Origin: Rhizophagus sp. LPA8_4_AMF
Lineage: Eukaryota > Glomeromycota > Glomeromycetes > Glomerales > Glomeraceae
DNA length: 21,775 bases
Direction: 5' to 3'
NCBI GenBank assembly: GCA_021464525.1
Contig: JADRCO010001174.1
Span: 1 to 21,775 of the forward strand
This document shows positions 8,451 through 17,262 of this stretch, in pieces; the first letter of the stretch is position 1; each line of letters opens with the position of its first letter. The notes under the pieces were generated by a model. The model saw only the letters and a program-made list of their open reading frames with translations. It was not told the origin of the DNA and ran no database searches. The position numbers and the translations under genes are program-made.

Positions 8451-10686
8451 GAAACTTTGTTATCAAAAAAATATATCATTTTTTAACCAAGTTAGATTAT
8501 TATATACACGTGAAGTTTGCTACAATGAAAGTTTTCATAAGCCAACTCTTTACATAAATAATACGAAAGGACATTTAAATTTTTTTGAAAGAACATTCTC
8601 TACAAAAAATGAAATAGATAATATAAATATTGTTGAAGAAACAGAAGAATTGAAAGATTTATCAGGTTTGAGAAAATTCTCAAACGATAAAGATAGAATA
8701 ATTGAGAAAGATAATAGAGGATTTCGTGCTACAACATGGTCTAGATTAGAAACAAAAGTTTTAGATAACCTTGTTGAAAAGTATGGTAAAAACTGGGAAA
8801 CAATTTCTCAATATATGTTTGACAAAACACCGCAAGAATGTAAAGTTCAATATGAAAAGATAAGAAGACAACAAGATTCCAATTTTAGTTACCAATTTAT
8901 GGATTTACCTGAATTTACAGATGATGAAATTGATCAAATAAACATTTTAATTCAAAAAAATGGACGCAATTGGCGCAAGATTGCAAAATTGTTTCCTGAT
9001 AAATCATCACTTGATATTGAACGTTTTGTAAAAGATAATTCAGATAGATTTCCATCTCTTTATAGTGACCCAATAATAATAAAACGATACAAAGGATCAA
9101 CATGGACAGATAATGATTTAAAATCTCTTAATGAACTTCTTATGAAGTATGGACGAAATCTTGATGCAATTTCAGAAGAACTACCTCATAGAACTCCCAA
9201 AGCTATAGAGAGAGCCATTTCTAAACATATGTTAGATCTCCCCGCACTTCATTCAGGAAAAGTTGCAGATTGGTTTAGGTCATCAACTATATGGAGTGAA
9301 TCAGAAATACGTTCATTAAACGAATTAGTTGAAACATATGGTTTAAATTGGGAAAAAATTTCAGAATACCTTCCAGGCAGATCACCACTTTCTTGTAGCT
9401 CAAAATTTTATGCTAGTTGGTCAACTTGGAATAATAAGGTGACTGCTCTAGTACCTCATAAATTGCCTAAAGAAGTAATACAATTCTTAGATCTTTTAAT
9501 AGAAAAATATGGGAAATGGCAAATATTACCAATTCTTGTACCAGGAATGACACCAGCAAATTGGTTTTCACCTTTTTTACCTCAATCAAGAGGTTGGACA
9601 ATAAGTGAGAAACAAATTTTACAATATTTGATAAAAACTAATGGATATAATTGGGAAAAAATTTCCGAGTATTTTCCTCATAGGCAACGTTGGACAATTA
9701 TACGTGAAGTACTTGGCAATATTGAGGATTATGGATCTACGTATTCGGATGAAAATGTTTCGACATCAAAGCTTATAAATCAAAAAAAACGCAAAAGACG
9801 CTCTTCTTATTGGCCGTATGAAGAAGTAAAAAAATTATATGAACTTAAGGAAAAATATTCATCTAATTGGTATAAAATATCGGAAGTACTCACTGGAAGA
9901 GCTCCCGCTGCATGTTATCTTAAAGATTTCGTACTATTGAATGCGCGTAAGAAAATTAATAATAAATTGGATGTACTCGAAATATATCATTTACAGGAAC
10001 TTCTCAGATATCATGGATCTGATTGGGAAACAATTGCGAGTCATATAAAAAAAGATCCAAATGAAATTAAGGATATTGTAAATGAATATCCCGAAATTTT
10101 CCCTCCTGTATTATTCGGATTACAAATAAAAAATACGGCCGATTGGACGGAAAAAGAAAAAGAATTACTTAAAAATCTTATCACATCCCATGGAAACAAT
10201 TGGAAGTTCATCAAAAAATTTTTCCCAAAAAAATCATACCAACAAATTTTTGATTATTATTATGAGCATAGAGGAGATTTTCCTGATAATTTGAATAAAA
10301 ATTACTGGTCCTTTTGTCGTGCTTCTTGGAATAAAGAAGAAAATGAATTGCTGAAAGAATTATTGCAAAAACATGGTGACAATTTTGAATATATTTCTCA
10401 ATATTTTCCTGGAAGAACGAGTCTTGCTATTAAGACTCATATTCGTAACTACCCAGAACTTTTCTATTCTGAAAGTGAACAAAATTATCGAATAGATGCA
10501 AAATATGGTAAGGATCAAAAGAGATCAAATATGAGTTGGACGAAGGATGAGGAAAATAAATTATTAGCACTGACAAAATCGTATCCAGTTGATTGGAATA
10601 AAATTGCTGCTGAATTTCCTTCTAGAACAATACAAGCTTGCAGAGCCAAATATCGTTCTTTAAAGATAATTACTAAGTTTTATTAA
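8437..10686 (+). CDS. Intronless protein with about eleven Myb/SANT-like repeats
   Basis: 749 residues in one exon. Tandem Myb/SANT-like repeats of about 45 residues recur every 43-72 residues, with first-aromatic positions near 101, 160, 223, 286, 344 (degenerate), 387, 459, 515 (degenerate), 570, 631 and 701. The pattern is W-x(18)-(N/D)W-x(2)-I, then a (F/L)P-x-(R/K)-(T/S) turn and a third helix, as in GRNWRKIAKLFPDKS and VDWNKIAAEFPSRT. This resembles Myb DNA-binding proteins such as SNAPC4, but with many more repeats. The first 25 residues lack acidic residues and are basic and aromatic, and R52-T-F-S55 resembles a mitochondrial processing site, suggesting import. However, KKRKRR (450-455) is a classical nuclear signal. 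The likely role is DNA binding, in mitochondria or the nucleus; the target is unknown. Its neighbours give no functional link. Confidence 0.9.
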   Translation: MTLFKKLCYQKNISFFNQVRLLYTREVCYNESFHKPTLYINNTKGHLNFFERTFSTKNEIDNINIVEETEELKDLSGLRKFSNDKDRIIEKDNRGFRATTWSRLETKVLDNLVEKYGKNWETISQYMFDKTPQECKVQYEKIRRQQDSNFSYQFMDLPEFTDDEIDQINILIQKNGRNWRKIAKLFPDKSSLDIERFVKDNSDRFPSLYSDPIIIKRYKGSTWTDNDLKSLNELLMKYGRNLDAISEELPHRTPKAIERAISKHMLDLPALHSGKVADWFRSSTIWSESEIRSLNELVETYGLNWEKISEYLPGRSPLSCSSKFYASWSTWNNKVTALVPHKLPKEVIQFLDLLIEKYGKWQILPILVPGMTPANWFSPFLPQSRGWTISEKQILQYLIKTNGYNWEKISEYFPHRQRWTIIREVLGNIEDYGSTYSDENVSTSKLINQKKRKRRSSYWPYEEVKKLYELKEKYSSNWYKISEVLTGRAPAACYLKDFVLLNARKKINNKLDVLEIYHLQELLRYHGSDWETIASHIKKDPNEIKDIVNEYPEIFPPVLFGLQIKNTADWTEKEKELLKNLITSHGNNWKFIKKFFPKKSYQQIFDYYYEHRGDFPDNLNKNYWSFCRASWNKEENELLKELLQKHGDNFEYISQYFPGRTSLAIKTHIRNYPELFYSESEQNYRIDAKYGKDQKRSNMSWTKDEENKLLALTKSYPVDWNKIAAEFPSRTIQACRAKYRSLKIITKFY

Positions 10687-10982
10687 TATTTTATGATTAG
10701 ATCGTGATTTTTAGTACAATTTTAGTATCATCATTTGATTTTTGATAAATAATGAATTAATAAATAATTTAATGAGCTAAAGCTAACTAATCTTATATTA
10801 ATACAATAAATTTTTGTCTACGAAATCAATCAACAGCTTAATTTAAGTTGATCATTCTTAGCCGGAATGATCGGTATACATTATATGCTGATGTAAAGCG
10901 GATCAATCAAGGAATTGAGGATCTACGAACCGGTTTTTTTCAGGTTCAAACTTCCCGCGCCAAAGACATTATTTTTACAAAA
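10687..10982. other. Intergenic and 5' region between Myb and RhoGAP genes
   Basis: AATAAA words at 10759-10764 and 10805-10810 are candidate polyadenylation signals for the Myb gene. From about 10862 to 10982 the DNA is less AT-rich and stays open in the frame of the next gene, but it contains no in-frame ATG and is closed upstream by TAA at 10839. A branch-point-like gctaac (near 10783) and possible acceptors (tag at 10859-10861; cag at 10941-10943) suggest a 5' intron or extra upstream exon of the RhoGAP gene. Confidence 0.45.
10952..10964. promoter_or_regulatory. E2F-like palindromic motif at the RhoGAP gene start
   Basis: TTCCCGCGCCAAA reads TTTGGCGC on the minus strand, a perfect match to the E2F consensus TTTSSCGC, and CTTCCCGC on the plus strand. 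It ends 19 bases before the ATG at 10983. If the gene starts further upstream it would be coding, which lowers its value as a promoter site. Confidence 0.35.
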
Positions 10983-13966
10983 ATGGATTCATTTTCTGAA
11001 AATGATCCTATACAAAACGCTGAGCGTCAACGTAAAGCGAGCTCTCTAGATTCACATAACCTTAGTTACGAACAATTTTCAAACTCTTCTTCACCTAATT
11101 CTCCAAAAAAGTCGCGACCAATCTCCATGTTTGTTCACCCACAGGAAAAATTATCAAATCAGACTTCCGAAGTAACAAATAATAATAACTTTAACATAAT
11201 GCCTACACCAGAGAGTACCATACCTCCCTCAATTCCCTCAATACCTTTTCCTTTAGCTCAAGAGGTTGATGTAGCATCAGTTAATTCCTTTAAAACTGTG
11301 GAAACAAGCCATACCGGAGATCAAGAAAGTTTATGTTCTGATGTTTTAGAGAGAGCAAATAATCCACAAGGAATCATAAAGATGCTTTGTGAGCTTGATG
11401 TATGATAAATTTAATACATATAAATTTGATCTGAATCTTAATAACCTAAAAAAAATTATTTTTTTTATTAGGGTGGTCTGAGTATAGCACTGGAAAGAGT
11501 CAAACAAGATGTGATATCAGCAAAAGCATGTATAACAATTTTTATATTTAAGATCAATTAATTAAATTCATTAATATTTAATTACATTTAAATGTTAATA
11601 TTAGTGTTTGCATTATTTTATTTTATTAGGAAGTAGCTACTTTTTTGAAAAAAAGAGCTTCACTCGAAGAAGAATATGGGAGAATGATGATAAAATTGTC
11701 AAGAAGTTTACAAGAAAGCCATAATTCTAATGATACAAAACATGAGTTAGTTGTTTTCCTTTTTTTTTGAGCTTTCACACGGTAATTAATATATATTATT
11801 GTGATTTGTTTATAATCAGATCATATGGTGAAAGTTGGATGAACATGTTAAAATTGCATGAATCTATAGGGGAAAATAGAGTTAAATTTGCAGCTGCCAT
11901 CCAAGAAATATCTGAAGATGTATCTGCTCTTTACAAAGAAACAGACAAAACAAGAAAGAATGTAGGATTTTTCGAATTATTTATAGTATAACAAAATTAG
12001 AAATTATAATTTAATTAACAATACATTCTTGTAATTTAAAATAGCTTAAAGATTCCGGTCATAAACATGAAAAAGCAATTCAGGATTCAGAAACAGCCTT
12101 AGAGAAGGTGATTTGTTAAATCTTTATCAATAATACTTCAAAATTTCTAATTTATCATATCTTTATTATGTTTACAGGCAAGAGGAAAGTATGAATCACA
12201 CAGCGAGGATTGGGAACGTACTCTTTTACAAAAGAATGGAGATATCCCTCCATCTTCAAAACCAAGGACTTTAACAAAAGTATTCTCTAAGCAATCAAAG
12301 TCACCAACACAGGTTCAATCATATTTTTATTTGAGGTTTTAATGAGAAATAAATTAGATTTGATCATTTATCATGAAAATGTTCTTTAGTTAGTTAAAAT
12401 GGAAGAGGATGCTAGAAATAAAGCAGAAGCTGCTAACGCTACTTATAAACAACATTTAAATGCTACAAATGCAACACGACACGATTATTATGAAGTACAT
12501 TTGCCCCGCATGATTACGGTAATATAAAAGAATTTATTTCACAGTTTTTTTGAAATATTTATACAACCTTTTTTTAATAAAAAACAGGCCCTTAAAGATA
12601 CCGCCGATGAATGTGATATAGGTCTCCAATATCATCTAGCGCGATACTCTTACCTATTTGAAAATACCATGATGAGTGACGCATTAGTTATAACTCCAGT
12701 TAATGAATCTGATGGTAAATATGCAAACAAAAGGAAAAAAAAGATCTCTCTCGAAAGTTTTTAAATAATTTACAAATTTCTTTCTCTAAAGGTCCTGCTT
12801 TACGTAAAATCGTGGAGCAAATCAATAATGATGCAGATTTTCATACGTATGTCCAGAATTATGGTGCAAAAACAAGAAGAAAGATAATTAATTTTGACAT
12901 TCCATACGATCAATATAACATGGTATTTATTAATTAAAACTTATTTTAATGGTATTGATATTTTGTACAAATGATTTATTTACATTTCCTCTTTATCACT
13001 TTTAGTCTGAGCAGGCTGTTAATATCATGAATCCCAAAAATATTTTTGGTGTAGATTTGGCTGAACAAATGCAAAGAGACGGTCATGAAATTCCATTAAT
13101 ATTGGTTAAATGTTGCGAGGCGATTGAGCAGTCTGGTAAGGTTACCGGCAAATTAAATATTTGTGTATTTCATATTTCGTTTGGTTTATTGACTGTCAGA
13201 TTTTTATAAGGGGGGTTGAGAAGTCAAGGCCTTTATCGTCTTTCGGGAGTAAAATCACATATTGAAAGATTACAAGCACTATTTGATAGAAGTAGGTTTT
13301 AATAATGTATATTAATTATGTAGTGAATAATTTTGAGTAACTTAAGAATTCATATACTTATAATAGATGCGGAAGCGGTTGATTTGAATGCAGAAGAACA
13401 ACTTGCAGATGTGAATAATATCGCTGGAGTTTTGAAATTATGGTTTCGTGAATTACCTGACCCACTTTTTACTAGAGAAATGTATCAAGAATTTATTAAT
13501 GCTTCAAGTGAGTTATTTACAACTTGTTATTTGTGCAAGTATTAAAAGAATACGATGTTAATTAGTAATTATTTTATTTAAGAAATTGCTGATGACAAGA
13601 AACGTGTTCTTGCGCTCCATGAACGTGTCAATAATCTTCCAGATGCGAATTATAGTGCCCTAAAATATCTTATGGGGCACTTAAACAAGTAAGATAATCT
13701 TTTTAATCATTTACAAAACATCGTGCAAAATATCCTAACGAATATTAATATTTTACAGAGTGGTGGAAAATCAAGAATATAATAAGATGAATGAACACAA
13801 TCTTAGTATAGTATTTGGACCTACATTAATGGGAAGTCCACTTGTTAATCCAAATTCCCCAGATCATTCACAAAATGATGGTGCAGGACTTAATGATATG
13901 GGCTTGCAATACAAAGTTGTAGAAACAATTTTAATGAGTTATCGTTCTATTTTTGTGATGGAATAA
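10983..13966 (+). CDS. RGD1-like: F-BAR and RhoGAP protein, Rgd1/Rga8-like (14 exons)
   Basis: Exons: 10983-11399, 11472-11525, 11630-11745, 11820-11961, 12045-12107, 12178-12312, 12390-12518, 12588-12714, 12792-12922, 13006-13135, 13211-13291, 13367-13507, 13583-13688, 13759-13966. They join in phase to 659 residues, close to yeast Rgd1 (666). Residues 1-135 are Ser/Pro-rich with PKA-like sites (RKAS, SRPIS). The F-BAR domain (about 140-400) starts SIALERVKQDV and includes FLKKRASLEEEYGRMM; it binds and bends membranes. The RhoGAP domain (about 450-650) has the arginine finger R491 in GLYRLSG, K532 and R536 in LKLWFRELPDP, and N605 in NLSIVFGPTL. The intact key residues imply an active GAP for Rho GTPases in polarity and cell-wall signalling (Rho3/Rho4 in yeast, by family). 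Introns are 69-104 nt, and one needs a GC donor. The ATG is the first in frame, but an upstream coding exon is possible. Confidence 0.9.
11526..11629 (+). other. Inferred GC-AG intron (intron 2 of the RhoGAP gene)
   Basis: The exon ends ...TCAGCAAAA at 11525 and the intron opens GCATGT, closing with TTTATTAG at 11629. This join gives DVISAKEVATFLKKR, continuous F-BAR sequence. The nearest GT (in gcatGTata) gives a stop right after the junction, and the earlier GT (gatGTG) deletes conserved residues. GCATGT is the common fungal donor GTATGT with C at position 2. It is also the longest of the gene's 13 introns. Confidence 0.75.
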
Positions 13967-14337
13967 GTAAATTGTTAAAGAAATTAATTTGTGATAATTT
14001 ATCCTGGTGGTAAAATATCATGTATTGATAAAAGAGATAAATAATGAACATTTTAGTTATTTTAGTCAAAATTAAAAAAAAAAATTCATAAATATTTATT
14101 AATTCTAATTAATTATTTTTTATTAATTTATAATAAGAGGTGGTATGATTAATTGATGAGTTTTGTATTTTTTTTTTCTATTAAAAAATTAAAAATTTCA
14201 AATCTATCATGTAACTTAGATTAATGCTATTCTATGTTTTACTATTTAACTTGGAATTAACTGACTATTCAGTGGTTATAAATTGCAATGTTAGCTTAAA
14301 ATTTATAAAGTCGTAATATTTGGAAATCGGAGGGAAC
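13967..14337. other. Intergenic region between RhoGAP and Sem1 genes
   Basis: AT-rich spacer holding the 3' end of the RhoGAP transcript and the distal Sem1 promoter. No coding frame, RNA gene or element is visible. Confidence 0.5.
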
Positions 14338-14385
14338 TTACGCGTAATCCGCGTAATCTATTCACGTGTTCTAAGCCTTACGTAA
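14338..14385. promoter_or_regulatory. Cluster of three palindromic promoter motifs upstream of Sem1
   Basis: Three perfect palindromes lie within 48 bp: TTACGCGTAA (14338-14347, containing the MCB core ACGCGT), CACGTG (14363-14368, a bHLH E-box) and TTACGTAA (14378-14385, a CRE/Yap-type bZIP site). A second CCGCGTAA half-match is at 14349-14356. They sit 77-124 bp before the ATG at 14462, a normal promoter distance. The motif identities are seen directly; use by MBF, bHLH or bZIP factors is inference. Confidence 0.5.
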
Positions 14386-14412
14386 TAATTTTCAATCAAA
14401 AGGACTTCGGTC

Positions 14413-14429
14413 ATGAGATGAACCCGTAA
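14413..14429 (+). promoter_or_regulatory. Two minimal overlapping uORFs in the Sem1 leader
   Basis: ATG-AGA-TGA (14413-14421) is overlapped by ATG-AAC-CCG-TAA (14418-14429). Both end more than 30 bases before the main ATG at 14462. If the transcript starts upstream of 14413, these would make ribosomes terminate and reinitiate. The transcription start is not known from sequence. Confidence 0.35.
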
Positions 14430-14461
14430 AAAAAACCAGCGTTGGAAAAAAAAATTTCGTA

Positions 14462-15113
14462 ATGTCTTCAAATAATCCGGGTTCTCCGTCAAAAGTATCA
14501 CAAGTTGATAATAATACTGGTGATAAGCAACAGCAACAGCAACAACAGGCTCAGCCACAAAAAGAATCGATACCACAACTCGGTGCTTTAGAAGAAGACG
14601 ACGAATTTGAAGAATTTATTGCTGAAGGTAAAGTGTTAGGAATGATAATCATTATGATATAATTAGATGAGTTGTGTTATAACGCAAAATAAGTTTTGTG
14701 TATGTTTTAATACATAATTAGTATTATACCCAATATATAGCAACTTTCAAGAGTTTAGTGTATTTATGGTTTTTTTTTTCAGTTGACTATTTAAAACATG
14801 AGGACATAAAATGAAATTCAATCCAGGAAATGATTAATTAATTTATTGATATTAATTCTTTTCATGCTTAATATACATAGACTGGAATGAAACAGAAGAA
14901 GATCAAGAAACTCATTTATGGGAAGATAACTGGGATGATGAGGATGTTGAAGATGATTTCTCTAAACAATTAAGGTCAACTAACAACTTTTATTTTTCTA
15001 TTTACTCTTATATTTATTTTTAGATTCAAATTATTTATTGATTTTAATTAATTTATATCAGAGCTGAAATCACAAAAGATAGTGGTAATTCACCAATGCC
15101 TATGAAAATTTAA
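14462..15113 (+). CDS. SEM1: Sem1/Dss1 (Rpn15), proteasome lid subunit, 3 exons
   Basis: Exons 14462-14627, 14881-14974 and 15062-15113 join to 103 residues. The conserved acidic, Trp-containing Sem1/Dss1 core is intact: [15 protein letters not shown] (about 43-57), then [20 protein letters not shown] (about 66-85) and the RAEI tail. By family, it is a small disordered subunit of the 26S proteasome lid. It also works in TREX-2 mRNA export and in DSS1-BRCA2 type recombination, in both nucleus and cytoplasm. The N terminus carries an extra Ser/Asn/Gln-rich segment with seven consecutive Gln (22-28), making it longer than yeast Sem1 (89) and human DSS1 (70). Intron 1 (253 nt) holds an unused-looking strong acceptor. 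The promoter has palindromic motifs and the leader has two tiny uORFs. Confidence 0.93.
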
Positions 15114-15114
15114 T

Positions 15115-15176
15115 AATAAATTTTAATAGATATAATAAAAATGCTTAATAACTTTTCTTTATAAATGTTTAATAAA
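15115..15176 (+). terminator. Candidate polyadenylation signals after Sem1
   Basis: AATAAA occurs at 15115-15120, 15134-15139 and 15171-15176, immediately after the stop at 15113. In AT-rich DNA such words are frequent, so the cluster is only suggestive. Confidence 0.35.
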
Positions 15177-16820
15177 GCAATTCTCTAGTTAATTGATGTA
15201 CAGTTGCTTTGAAAAGTGATGTCTGATTTTGCATTGTATAATGGTATAATAAATATGCTTTCTTTTTTATTATTTTAAAGTTTTTCTTATAATTTTATGA
15301 TCTAATGAACAAGCTGCAAGATTAAAAAGATAATTTTATATTATATTGAGTTATTTTTTTAAGATAAAGAAAAAATACTGATATAAATAGAAAATTTCAA
15401 TACTAATATATATATATTAGCAAAAAAAATTGGATATAATTACAGCTAAACTTTTATATACTAAAATTACCTGTTACTGTTTTAGAAAAAAAGTATCAGT
15501 AATTCAGCACTAGAATATACTAGAATCATCAGTGAAAAAGACTGCTAATCTTACTTGAGCTTTACGTCTGTAAAAAGTATGCGGCAGTATATTAAATTAT
15601 TGAATTTTAATAGATTGTAATGTTAGTCAATTATCTAATTTTGGTTTATATTATACTAAACAAAAAATTCAAATTACCAAACTTATATTTAGTAAGAAAT
15701 TGTAGTTTATTTTTGCAAGAAAATTGATCAGAAAACTTTAAATTAATCCGATTAACATAATAATATTATGTATTTCAAATTATAATAATATAATATAAAT
15801 ATTGGTATAAAGAGAACCTTTCTGATCATCATCATAACCATTTTTTACAAAGATAAAAAAATTATTTTTCTTTTATTTTTATATATATTTTCTTAATAAT
15901 AAACTTTTATTTCTTTGCCTTTATATAAGGTTAAACTTTGTTTTAAATGCTTTATTTATTTTTTTTAAGCAATTTTTTCTTTTATTTTCCCTTTATTTTT
16001 AGCTTTGTTTTTAAGTATCACTAACTTTCATAACTTGTTGATAATATTATTGTGAAGACAAAATTTATTAAGAAGATATAAGCAGAAAATGATCTTTATC
16101 TTTCTGGAATACCAGCAATACTAAGAAACTTTAATAAAATAGAAAAAGTTAATGAATCCCTTGATAACAAGAACGTTTTTTATTTTTTTACCAACATCAC
16201 TGATTATACTAATAGATCAACTTGCTATGAAATATTCACCACTTTTCTAAATGGCCTGGCAACTTGTTTACTATATTTTAAAATCAGATATAATGCAAAA
16301 ATATGATGCTATTTTCACCTATATTACTTAGAGATTTTTTTCAAGACTCCTTTATCCTTTTTCTCTCATATCATCGATAATATACCTCTATTTTTTGTTG
16401 AAAAATAAATAACAATCCTATTCAAAAAGATCATACCAAGATTTTAGGCAAAATCATCCTTGACATATTATAAACAAGATCATAACAAGTTCAAATATGC
16501 TTGACCATGTGTTAATTTCAAATATACTTTTAGAATTTAAATAATTAAATAGTTTAATCAACAATTCTCTAAACACTTATTCAAGTATAGGGAAGTTTAT
16601 TTTTAGCATCTTTAATATATCTTTTTAGTCTGTAAATTGGCAAATCATTTTTGGTTACTTTTTCATAGAGAGAAAATCAAGGATAAAAATAAATAACAAA
16701 TCTCAGATGTAGTCTACAAGTATTAAGTTTTATATACAGGTTTTTTTTTTTTTTCTTTTTTTTATAAATAGAATTTTTTTGTTTTATTTTGATTTTTATT
16801 CTTATTTTTTATTGTTTTAA
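15177..16820. other. AT-rich gene-free region
   Basis: No supported gene. One frame stays open without an ATG from 16082 to 16303 (74 codons) but matches nothing I recognise. Poly-T runs and AT repeats dominate. Confidence 0.5.
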
Positions 16821-17262
16821 TACAATCAACTCTTTATATAGTCATACATTTGGGATAGTCAATTTTGGTAACTATAGGCAAACATGACTTAGTAACCTTT
16901 ATCTTTATTAAATTTATACAAGAACTCAAAACAAACAAATGTATGGGTGAAGTTCTTCAAAAATACAAACAAAAATAAAGCTAAACAGTCTCCCAGAAAA
17001 AAATAAGCATATATGAAGAAAGCTAAGTAAGAGAATTCACTAATACCTGATTAATAACTAAAAATATGCAAACACGAATCCTGGATCCCTCCCAATATTC
17101 TATTTCAAGTAAAGTAGAAGCAACTGTGCCAAACTTCCACTCCATTTTGGTAACTATAAAGAGATATAATTATATAAAAAATTTTGTATATATATAAATC
17201 ATAATTCCGGCTAAAAATTAACATAATTTTAATCAGAATTATACTTAAATACTTTGTTAATC

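Noticed and set aside
8915-9103. 62-codon minus-strand frame
   Set aside because: Lies wholly inside the Myb-repeat coding region on the other strand.
10848-10982. Starting the RhoGAP protein at TTG 10848
   Set aside because: TTG is not a normal start in nuclear eukaryotic genes; the first in-frame ATG is 10983, with an upstream exon as the alternative.
14358-14576. 72-codon minus-strand frame
   Set aside because: Antisense to the Sem1 promoter and first exon; its Val/Ala/Tyr run mirrors the Gln tract.
14783-14820. Extra Sem1 exon after the poly-T acceptor
   Set aside because: No GT donor follows before the next acceptor, and the frame stops; kept only as an alternative acceptor.
16082-16303. 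74-codon open frame without ATG
   Set aside because: Possible exon or decayed gene piece, but there is no recognisable family, no clear splice partners and no codon signal.
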